A DNA stretch of 64,000 bases from assembly GCA_019636815.1 (NCBI GenBank), contig JAHBWT010000001.1:62001-126000 (forward strand), in the 5' to 3' direction. The notes beneath the pieces are model-generated. The model was not told the DNA's origin. It did no database searches and was given only the letters and a program-made list of their open reading frames with translations. This document shows, one piece after another, positions 9,147 to 15,642 of the stretch. The translations under genes and the position numbers were made by a program. How positions within the stretch are numbered: the first letter of the stretch is position 1; each line of letters begins with the position of its first letter. Source of the stretch: Nitrospira sp. Its GTDB lineage: Bacteria > Nitrospirota > Nitrospiria > Nitrospirales > Nitrospiraceae.

Positions 9147-9178
9147 GGACAAGTCGTCTTTGCGCGGAAGTTCTGTCC
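9147..9178. promoter_or_regulatory. Tandem 19-bp-period operator, copy A
   Basis: Two half-palindromic sites, GGACA-AGT-CGTCT and GGAAG-TTC-TGTCC, are separated by 6 bp. Length (32 bp) and internal spacing (5-3-5-6-5-3-5) are identical to copies near 12.3, 53.2 and 60.8 kb. Placement upstream of a -24/-12 box suits an enhancer-binding protein. Confidence 0.6.
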
Positions 9179-9202
9179 CCCCGATGGCACGGGGATGCCA
9201 CA

Positions 9203-9237
9203 CTGAGTGTCCAGCGGACCAACCGCCGGACACTCAG
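9203..9237. repeat. 15-bp inverted repeat hairpin
   Basis: Arms CTGAGTGTCC-A-GCGG and CCGCCGGACACTCAG pair over 15 bp with one mismatch around a 5-nt loop. There is no T-tract on either side. It may still end transcription of the exported-protein gene at 9290, or be a protein site, since it contains TGTCC and GGACA half-sites like the operators nearby. Confidence 0.55.
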
Positions 9238-9289
9238 ATTAGCCTTCCTCTCAACCGAATATATATTTTAGGAAGAACTGCGACACACC

Positions 9290-9721
9290 TCATCTCCCTA
9301 GAGAATTCCCGGCGCCGCTATCCATCTCTTTCAAATCCTCTCTCAAACCCTTGACCGCCGGATCGCCTTTTGGGCTGCTGCCGAACGGAGGACTGGAACC
9401 ACCTATTTCATCCTTATGGCCATGCACACTACCCGGCACATCGATCGAGGGAGTTATGTCTTGACCCCGTTCACGATCAGACAAGCTCATGTCGTCATTG
9501 CCATTTTGTAGACCCACAAGGCCTCCTTCTTCGGTCTGGTACCCGGCGGCATCAGGGGCCTTACCAGTACGGCTACGGCCTGGGGCTTCGAAGACATAGA
9601 CGAGCGCATCTCGCTCGACCAAACCTGGCTCAACTGCGTCATGATCCAGCCAGACAGCTGAGACAAAACCTGGGACGGCCAACCATGAGACCAACAGCAG
9701 GCACGCCAATAGACATTTCAT
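9290..9721 (-). CDS. Hypothetical exported protein, 143 aa
   Basis: A clean signal peptide (CLLACLLLVSWLAVPGFVSA) is followed by a hydrophilic, Gly/Asp-rich chain with no recognised domain. The ATG at 9721 has AGGAGGGTG upstream. It lies between the two BON-domain genes on the same strand, 45 bp downstream of the second BON gene, so it could be co-transcribed with it. Function unknown; probably periplasmic. Confidence 0.6.
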   Translation of the reverse strand: MKCLLACLLLVSWLAVPGFVSAVWLDHDAVEPGLVERDALVYVFEAPGRSRTGKAPDAAGYQTEEGGLVGLQNGNDDMSLSDRERGQDITPSIDVPGSVHGHKDEIGGSSPPFGSSPKGDPAVKGLREDLKEMDSGAGNSLGR

Positions 9722-9766
9722 GTGACACCCTCCTAATGCTAATGTTTGAAGAATCGCTTGCTCGAT

Positions 9767-10207
9767 CTATTTCTTTTCCACTTCCACGACCTGCAGCTCA
9801 CTGGCGACATCTTTCACTCCCGCTTGATAGGCATCCACGATCGCACTTCGAACGGAGTCCTGATTGTGTACCGTTCCACTCAATGTGGCCGTACCGTCAC
9901 GAACCGCCACCTGGATACCACTAGCCTTGAGAAAGGGGCTCTTCGTGAGCTGGCATTCCACCGCTCTCTGCAGTTCAGCGTCCGATTTCCATTCCCAATC
10001 TCGGGTACCGCCGAGAGGACCGCGAGGCGACACGTCCTGACACGCCGTGTCAGCGCCATAAGACCAATTGTCATCCGGATACGGATAGTCATAAGCCACG
10101 AGGTCCCTCTTCATTTCCGACCCACGTGTTTCTCCTTGTACTTGAGCAAACAATGGAACGCCCAAACCGATTAGCGCGATTCCCAGTACCGTAATATTCG
10201 TGCCCAT
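9767..10207 (-). CDS. Exported BON-domain protein (copy 2)
   Basis: 146 aa with signal segment TVLGIALIGLGVPLFAQV. The chain then resembles copy 1 at 8227-8682: DWEWKSDAELQRAVECQLT, a BON core with VAVRDGTATLSGTVHNQDSV, and DAYQAGVKDVASELQVVEV. The two genes are tandem paralogues separated by two unrelated small genes. An envelope-associated role is inferred from the family. The sequence upstream has only a weak -24/-12 resemblance near 10314 and no tandem operator. Confidence 0.8.
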   Translation of the reverse strand: MGTNITVLGIALIGLGVPLFAQVQGETRGSEMKRDLVAYDYPYPDDNWSYGADTACQDVSPRGPLGGTRDWEWKSDAELQRAVECQLTKSPFLKASGIQVAVRDGTATLSGTVHNQDSVRSAIVDAYQAGVKDVASELQVVEVEKK

Positions 10208-10633
10208 TTTACTTTCTCCTTCTCAAAAGGATGTTTTAGATGAAGTTGCGCGGTCTATGGATCGTTTGAGCTCTCTTCGCTATCGGGCAGCCCGACTGAG
10301 AGCACAACAGCTGCGAGCTCACCACCCACACTGCGCCGTTTTCGATTGCGACAACATGGTGGCTACTCCTCTCTCTCACTTCTGTCTCCGACTGATGGGA
10401 GTGACGAAACAAGTTAATTTTCCAGAAGACCTGCAACCACCATACCAACAAATTTCTCGTGTCGACCTTCACATACCGCACGATCCAATCCTGATCGTCG
10501 CGATCGGCGCAATCAGGACATCACGCCTCAGGAACCATCCTTCGCCTTACCACAGATATCGCACCGTCCGGGTTTGGTCGCCGAAATACAACACGCGCAC
10601 GTTCCACACGTTCCAATTGATCGTCGGCACCAT

Positions 10634-10669
10634 AAAGGATCTATATACCTCAAAGGATCTATATACCTC
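10634..10669. repeat. 18-bp perfect tandem duplication
   Basis: The 18-mer AAAGGATCTATATACCTC occurs twice head to tail (10634-10651 and 10652-10669). It is AT-rich and non-coding, and could be a recent slippage event or paired binding sites. Confidence 0.85.
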
Positions 10670-10727
10670 GGCTATTCCACCTCAAATATTCCACTAGGAT
10701 ATTCCCTGGCTAACTATCCCACCCCAC

Positions 10728-10741
10728 GGCACCGATGTTGC
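10728..10741 (+). promoter_or_regulatory. Sigma-54-like promoter upstream of SDR gene
   Basis: CGGCACCGATGTTGC has GG-N10-GC spacing, GGCAC at -24 and TTGC at -12. Transcription would start near 10753, leaving a leader of about 340 nt before the SDR start. No tandem operator is found upstream. Confidence 0.45.
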
Positions 10742-11094
10742 GTTCATAAATTTTCTGCTAGGAGAAGGTGAGATACCGTTGGGATGCCCCGGCACAAAGT
10801 GAATCGTGGAGACGAACCTCACGGGAAGGTTGTACTGGCCACAAGCCTATCACCGCCTGTCATCCGAACGGACAGAATGTCTCACCGAGAAGTTCCGACG
10901 GAACTCCAGCTGGGCGTAGCAAGCCTTTTCTTTATGAATCCCGCTCATGAGTACGTCGCGTTTGTCAAAAACCGGAACGACAATGCGAGAAAGCAGATAG
11001 GCAATGACCCGACCGCGAAGGTCCGGTGACGTGCTGCGTGTCGGATGCTCACTGCTCGGTCAATCCGACTCACGTCAGAAGAAAGGGGGGCATC

Positions 11095-12168
11095 GTGAGA
11101 CCTCACGGTCACGGAAAGAGAAAGCCTGAAGTCGTCGTCGTGACGGGTGCTTCGGCTGGTGTCGGCAGAGCGATTGCGAAGGAGTTCGGCAAGCATGGCG
11201 CATCCGTTGTTCTACTGGCTCGCAGCCGAGATGGCCTGGAAGGAGCGAGACAGGATGTGGAACACGTCGGAGGCCGTGCGTTGCCCCTCCAGACCGACGT
11301 CTCCGACGACCGGCAGGTCGAGGCGGCCGCGGATCGAACGGAACGCGAATTTGGCCCTATTGATATATGGATCAACAATGCCATGGTTTCCGTCTTGTCT
11401 CCTGTACTTCGGATGACGGTGGCAGAATACCGGCGGGTGACGGAGGTCACATATCTCGGTTATGTCAACGGGACCTTGGCGGCGTTGCGCCGCATGTGGC
11501 CGCGAGACCACGGCGTCATCGTACAAATCGGTTCTGCCCTGGCATATCGATCCATCCCGCTGCAATCCGCCTATTGCGGCGCCAAACATGCGATTCAGGG
11601 ATTCACGGAATCGCTGCGCTCGGAGCTGATCCATGACGGGAGTAAAGTTCGCCTCACGATCGTTCAGTTGCCGGCGGTCAATACGCCACAATTTTCATGG
11701 ATCAAGACCCGCATGCCGCGTCACCCCCGGCCGGTGCCGCCGATCTTTCAACCGGAAGTCGTCGCCCAATCCGTGTACTGGGTCGCGCATCACCCTCGGC
11801 GCGAGTTCACAATCGGCTTGTCCGCGGTGCAAACCATCATCGGAAATAAATTCGTTCCCGGCCTGTTGGATCACTACTTAGCCGCTGTCGGGTACGAGGC
11901 TCAGCAAACACAGGTATCCGTGGATCCCAATCGCCCGAACAATCTCTATGACCCCGTGCCCGGTGATTATGGAACCAGAGGGCCGTTTGACGGCCAGGCC
12001 GCCACGTACAGTGTGCAAGCTTGGATCAATCATCACCGTGGTTGGCTGGCACTTGCCGGGGTGAGCCTCGCGGCTCTCTCTACTTTCTACCTGAAAGTTA
12101 GAAGGCATCCATCCAACAGAAGCGGTTTCCCATCGGTTCCGCTTCTCTTCAGCCGAACCGATGATTGA
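11095..12168 (+). CDS. Short-chain dehydrogenase/reductase with C-terminal membrane helix
   Basis: 357 aa from a GTG at 11095, chosen because AAAGGGGGG lies just upstream; a longer frame from 11026 has no ribosome site. Residues about 10-250 are a classical SDR: cofactor motif TGASAGVG, NNAMVS, catalytic Ser in GSALAYRS and YCGAK (Tyr/Lys pair). The C-terminal extension of about 100 residues ends in a hydrophobic helix (GWLALAGVSLAALSTFYL), so it may be membrane-anchored. The substrate is unknown. The gene lies upstream of cydAB but 444 bp away, with its own signals between. Confidence 0.85.
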   Translation: MRPHGHGKRKPEVVVVTGASAGVGRAIAKEFGKHGASVVLLARSRDGLEGARQDVEHVGGRALPLQTDVSDDRQVEAAADRTEREFGPIDIWINNAMVSVLSPVLRMTVAEYRRVTEVTYLGYVNGTLAALRRMWPRDHGVIVQIGSALAYRSIPLQSAYCGAKHAIQGFTESLRSELIHDGSKVRLTIVQLPAVNTPQFSWIKTRMPRHPRPVPPIFQPEVVAQSVYWVAHHPRREFTIGLSAVQTIIGNKFVPGLLDHYLAAVGYEAQQTQVSVDPNRPNNLYDPVPGDYGTRGPFDGQAATYSVQAWINHHRGWLALAGVSLAALSTFYLKVRRHPSNRSGFPSVPLLFSRTDD

Positions 12169-12295
12169 CAGACCAGCCGACCTGAATAGGCCAACACATG
12201 GAGCTCTCGAATGAACGGTTTCAGCTTCTGCTTTGATGTATATGGCCGCGTTAACTCAGTAAATGGCGTGCAGACCACAGAGACATGATTGGGAG

Positions 12296-12327
12296 GGAAC
12301 GATTGTCCCGGAAACGACAACCTGTCC
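12296..12327. promoter_or_regulatory. Tandem 19-bp-period operator, copy B (cydAB)
   Basis: GGAAC-GAT-TGTCC and CGACA-ACC-TGTCC separated by 6 bp, giving the same 5-3-5-6-5-3-5 layout as the copies near 9.1, 53.2 and 60.8 kb. It lies 131 bp upstream of the -24 element of the cydAB promoter, a usual enhancer distance. Confidence 0.6.
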
Positions 12328-12457
12328 CATCATCCGCACATGAAGCGGTTTTTCCAAGACAACGGCGGTTCTGAGCCTGTCATCTCAGAATGAAAAGCCG
12401 GTGAGATGATGCAGTTTCACTGAGCCGGCGACTTCTTTTGGCTCTTTTTGTCATTGA

Positions 12458-12473
12458 CGGCATTTCACTTGCA
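12458..12473 (+). promoter_or_regulatory. Sigma-54-like -24/-12 promoter of cydAB
   Basis: CGGCATTTCACTTGCA has GG at 12459-12460 and GC at 12471-12472 (N10), with GGCA and TTGCA at the two boxes. The predicted start is near 12484, about 130 nt ahead of cydA. Confidence 0.6.
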
Positions 12474-12565
12474 CCAGTTATGAATGATGGCTCGGATGCC
12501 AGCCCGGCGACGATGGTGGAGAATACGGTGCGCGAAGTAGTCTGACGATCAAGGGAGATGGGGTC

Positions 12566-12601
12566 ATGTCTATCCGACGACACATATTTCACGATTCCTG
12601 A
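12566..12601 (+). CDS. Possible 11-aa leader peptide upstream of cydA
   Basis: ATG at 12566 is preceded by AAGGGAGATGGGG, a good ribosome site. The frame encodes MSIRRHIFHDS and ends in TGA 11 nt before the cydA ATG. The cydA start itself has only a weak upstream purine stretch, so translation of cydA may be coupled to this leader. Confidence 0.35.
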   Translation: MSIRRHIFHDS

Positions 12602-12612
12602 CATACGGATTT

Positions 12613-13944
12613 ATGATCTCGGACCTCATTGCCGCTCGCTCTCAGATGGCCATGTCCCTCGGCTTTCACATCGTCTTTGCCGTCTTGGGCATTGCGATGC
12701 CGGTGTTAATGGCGGCCGCCGAGTGGCGCTGGCTGAAAACCAAAGATGAAGCCTATCTCGCGCTGGCGAAGCGCTGGTCGAAGGGGACTGCGATTTTGTT
12801 CGCCGTCGGCGCCGTGTCAGGGACCGTGCTCTCATTCGAATTGGGCCTCCTCTGGCCTTCCTTCATGGAGCGGGCCGGTCCCGTCGTCGGACCGCTCTTC
12901 GGGCTCGAAGGTTTTGCGTTTTTCACGGAAGCGATCTTCCTTGGGATCTATCTCTACGGGTGGTCGCGTCTTCCACCGCGCGCGCACTTTATCGCCGGCC
13001 TGATTGTCGCGGCGAGCGGCACCGCCTCCGCAATGTTCATCGTCACGGTGAATGCCTGGATGAACGCTCCGACCGGTTTTGACATCGTCAACGGAGAGAT
13101 CACCAACGTGCGGCCGTTAGTTCCTTTCTTGCATCCGTTCGCGTTTCATGAAACGTTGCATATGTTGCTTGCAGCCTTCGCCGCAACCGGATTGCTCGTC
13201 GCCGGTATCCACGCATTTCTCCTCTTGCGCCACCCATCGAATCAATTCCATAAGAACGCACTCGTCATCGCGCTCGTGGTCGGCGGCATTCCCGCAATCC
13301 TCCAACCGGCGAGCGGAGATCTGATCGCTCGGGCGGTCGCGGATCACCAGCCGGCGAAGCTGGCCGCCATGGAAGCACACTTCGTTACGGAAGCCGGAGC
13401 GGACTTCGTCCTCTTCGGACTTCCCGATGTCTCCTCACAAACCGTCGACTATGCCGTCGTGATTCCACACGGGTTGAGTCTTCTCCTGCATGGAAATCCT
13501 CATGCGATCGTTCCTGGGCTGGATCAGATCCCTCGTCAAGATTGGCCACCCGTCGCCGTCACTCATGTGGCCTTCCAAGTGATGGTTGTCTGTGGGCTGA
13601 TCATGGCTGGGATGACCATCTGGGCTGGCTGGCGCTGGTGGAAAGGACGGCTGGAAGAAGACCGATGGCTTTTACGCATGTTGCTCGCCACGGCGCCGCT
13701 GGGATTCATCGCCATCGAAGCCGGCTGGGTGGTGACCGAAGTCGGGCGTCAACCATGGATCATACAAGGACTCATGCGGACCTCTCAGGCCGTGACACCT
13801 ATGCCTGGCCTCTGGATTCCCATGGTGACCTTTTCGGCCTTGTATATCCTATTGGCAGGAGTCGTCGTGTGGGCGATCCGGCGTCATATCGCGGCCACCA
13901 TGGCCGTCTCGCCTGATCAAGGAGTAGGAAGGGACACGGCGTAG
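12613..13944 (+). CDS. cydA: Cytochrome bd quinol oxidase subunit I (short Q-loop, CioA type)
   Basis: 443 aa, multi-pass. Heme ligands align with the known enzyme: His19, the Glu99/Glu106 pair in LFGLEGFAFFTEAIF, His near 183 (FHETLHML) and a Met near 324. The signature GRQPW is at about 378-382. The Q-loop is short, as in cyanide-insensitive oxidases. With subunit II it oxidises quinol and reduces oxygen to water in the cytoplasmic membrane, usually with high oxygen affinity. It is followed directly by cydB. Upstream lie a sigma-54-like promoter and a tandem operator shared with other respiratory genes in the window. Confidence 0.96.
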   Translation: MISDLIAARSQMAMSLGFHIVFAVLGIAMPVLMAAAEWRWLKTKDEAYLALAKRWSKGTAILFAVGAVSGTVLSFELGLLWPSFMERAGPVVGPLFGLEGFAFFTEAIFLGIYLYGWSRLPPRAHFIAGLIVAASGTASAMFIVTVNAWMNAPTGFDIVNGEITNVRPLVPFLHPFAFHETLHMLLAAFAATGLLVAGIHAFLLLRHPSNQFHKNALVIALVVGGIPAILQPASGDLIARAVADHQPAKLAAMEAHFVTEAGADFVLFGLPDVSSQTVDYAVVIPHGLSLLLHGNPHAIVPGLDQIPRQDWPPVAVTHVAFQVMVVCGLIMAGMTIWAGWRWWKGRLEEDRWLLRMLLATAPLGFIAIEAGWVVTEVGRQPWIIQGLMRTSQAVTPMPGLWIPMVTFSALYILLAGVVVWAIRRHIAATMAVSPDQGVGRDTA

Positions 13945-13945
13945 G

Positions 13946-14974
13946 ATGCCCTCGTATGAGCTCATGGTCGCCGCCGCGCTGGTCGGCGCCCTTACGTTCT
14001 ATCTGTTATTCGGCGGAGCGGATTTCGGGGCGGGGATCTGGACTCTGTTTGCGATGGGCCGCCAAGGACAACCGCAACGAGCGCTCATCGATCAAGCGAT
14101 CGGTCCGATATGGGAAGCCAACCATGTGTGGCTCATCATCGCCGTCGTGATTCTCTTTACCGCGTTTCCTCCCGCCTTTGCCGTCATTTCTATCAGGCTG
14201 CATATTCCACTGACCGTGATGCTGATCGGGATCGTATTGCGAGGAACGGCCTTTGCCATTCGTACCCACGACATTTCCTCTCGCTCCGACGGATTCACCG
14301 GGGCTCCGCCGATTTGGCACCGAATATTCGCGTGGTCCAGTCTGATCACACCGACCATGCTGGGCATCATCCTTGGGGCAATCGCATCGGGACGTGCGTC
14401 CGGTCCGACCGACACCATTCGGGAAGCCTTTGTCGATCCCTGGCTCGCACCATTTTCCATCACAGTCGGCGTCCTCGCAACGGCTTTGGTCGCCTATCTC
14501 GCGGCCGTCTATCTGATCATGGAAAGCTCCGATCCGGAGTTACGCCGCCTCTTTCGACGTCGGGCCGTCATGAGTGGGATTCTCGTCATCATCCTGGCCG
14601 CCATCGCCCTGTTCCTCACGCATGATGGAGCGCCAGAAATCTATCGCGGGCTGGTACAAACAGCGCTGGGTCGTGCGACCGTGGTTGCCACGGCGCTGGT
14701 GCATCTGGCAGCCCTATGGGCGGTGATTACGGCACGCAATCTTCTGGCTCGATTCTTGGCGGGAGTTGGAGCCGTCGCCATTCTCTGGGGCTGGGCCCTG
14801 TCGCAGTATCCGTATCTTGTCGAGCCCTCGGTCACGATTTACGATGCGGCTCCTCACAGCACATTGGACATTTTACTGGCGAGTCTGCTTCTAGGATCCA
14901 TCGTTCTCCTTCCCTTTCTGTTTTACTTATACAAACTGTTCAAAGGGGATGTGCTCTTGCACCGTCACGACTGA
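13946..14974 (+). CDS. cydB: Cytochrome bd quinol oxidase subunit II
   Basis: 342 aa with about eight membrane helices. The family motifs GGADFGAGIW and PIWEANHVWLI are present in the first 70 residues and the length is typical. It starts 1 bp after the cydA stop, so the two form one operon. It stabilises the heme-bearing subunit I. No small CydX-like frame was found directly downstream. Confidence 0.95.
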   Translation: MPSYELMVAAALVGALTFYLLFGGADFGAGIWTLFAMGRQGQPQRALIDQAIGPIWEANHVWLIIAVVILFTAFPPAFAVISIRLHIPLTVMLIGIVLRGTAFAIRTHDISSRSDGFTGAPPIWHRIFAWSSLITPTMLGIILGAIASGRASGPTDTIREAFVDPWLAPFSITVGVLATALVAYLAAVYLIMESSDPELRRLFRRRAVMSGILVIILAAIALFLTHDGAPEIYRGLVQTALGRATVVATALVHLAALWAVITARNLLARFLAGVGAVAILWGWALSQYPYLVEPSVTIYDAAPHSTLDILLASLLLGSIVLLPFLFYLYKLFKGDVLLHRHD

Positions 14975-15157
14975 GGCCTCTCCAATGGTGCTCTGTGTCG
15001 CATCTGCAAACGCCTTTTATTTGTGCTGGGGATAGCTCCAGTGGGCGATGTGATTTCATCCAACTATCATACATGACTGAGAGATGGGAAAGGCCGAAGG
15101 AGAGGTGAGAGTCTTGAAGGAAGAGGCCAAGGTCTATGAGGAGCAGAGGAGGACGTT

Positions 15158-15337
15158 ATGCTGCTGAAATGGGCAGTTATCTTTTTTGTGATCGCTCTGA
15201 TTGCCGCAGCGTTCGGTTTTACCGGCATCGCAGCCGGTGCGGCGGAAATCGCCAAGATTCTGTTCTATTTGTTTCTCGCGATCTTTGTCATCCTATTAAT
15301 CGCCGGATTGGTCATTGGGAACAAAATCGTCTCCTAG
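15158..15337 (+). CDS. DUF1328 (YtjA-type) small membrane protein
   Basis: 59 aa starting at ATG 15158 behind GAGGAGGACG. Two hydrophobic helices ([20 protein letters not shown] and [19 protein letters not shown]) flank [14 protein letters not shown], the characteristic DUF1328 pattern. Members are small inner-membrane proteins often linked to stress; the molecular role is unknown. A strong terminator lies about 210 bp downstream. Confidence 0.85.
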   Translation: MLLKWAVIFFVIALIAAAFGFTGIAAGAAEIAKILFYLFLAIFVILLIAGLVIGNKIVS

Positions 15338-15642
15338 CACTCGGAAGCGGAAGCGACCCAGCCCGCCATGCGAACGTCGAAGCGCCGGGTCTCTCTTTTT
15401 TTCAGGTTATCCCAGCGTTAGGGGATTTCCGAGTACCGGACGAGAGGGAAACGCGATACGGTGCAAATGAGAACAGAGCAATGGACACATTGTGAAGGGA
15501 TAATGGAAACGTTATCATCCATGATGCAACAATTGTTCTGGTCGAGAGCTCCGTCCTTGAAAAAGGACGGAGCTCTTTTTGTGCCCGTTCTCTGCCAGTA
15601 TGCTCCACCAGCGCCCTCCCGGCCGCCGCTAAAGCTCCCGGG
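15338..15642. other. Intergenic region with terminator, 305 bp
   Basis: Convergent spacer between the DUF1328 gene and the sensor kinase. Apart from the hairpin terminator at 15545-15580 nothing was recognised. Confidence 0.6.
15545..15580 (+). terminator. Rho-independent terminator
   Basis: A perfect 14-bp stem AGAGCTCCGTCCTT / AAGGACGGAGCTCT with a GAAA tetraloop is followed by a short T run on the plus strand. It likely ends transcription from the DUF1328 gene. Confidence 0.88.

Larger units (their letters stand above)
8904..9289. other. Regulatory intergenic region, 386 bp
   Basis: Lies upstream of the 42-aa membrane protein and downstream of the 143-aa exported protein. It holds a sigma-54-like promoter, a tandem GGACA/TGTCC operator and a 15-bp hairpin, annotated separately. 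Open frames here are short and lack ribosome sites. Confidence 0.6.
10208..11094. other. Long intergenic region, 887 bp
   Basis: Divergent spacer between a BON gene (minus) and the SDR gene (plus). It contains a perfect 18-bp tandem duplication (10634-10669), a sigma-54-like box at 10728-10741 and a lone GGACA-GAA-TGTCT site at 10870-10882. Two overlapping open frames between 10768 and 11029 have poorly placed ribosome sites and no similarity to known families. Confidence 0.5.
12169..12612. other. cydAB control region, 444 bp
   Basis: Contains the tandem operator copy B, a sigma-54-like promoter and an 11-codon leader frame, all annotated separately. Nothing else with coding character was seen. 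Confidence 0.6.

Noticed and set aside
10869-10882. Single GGACA-GAA-TGTCT site
   Set aside because: It matches one half of the tandem operator, but no second site lies 19 bp away on either side.
10784-11029. 81-codon plus frame upstream of the SDR gene
   Set aside because: The ribosome-like sequence is too far from the ATG and composition is not protein-like.
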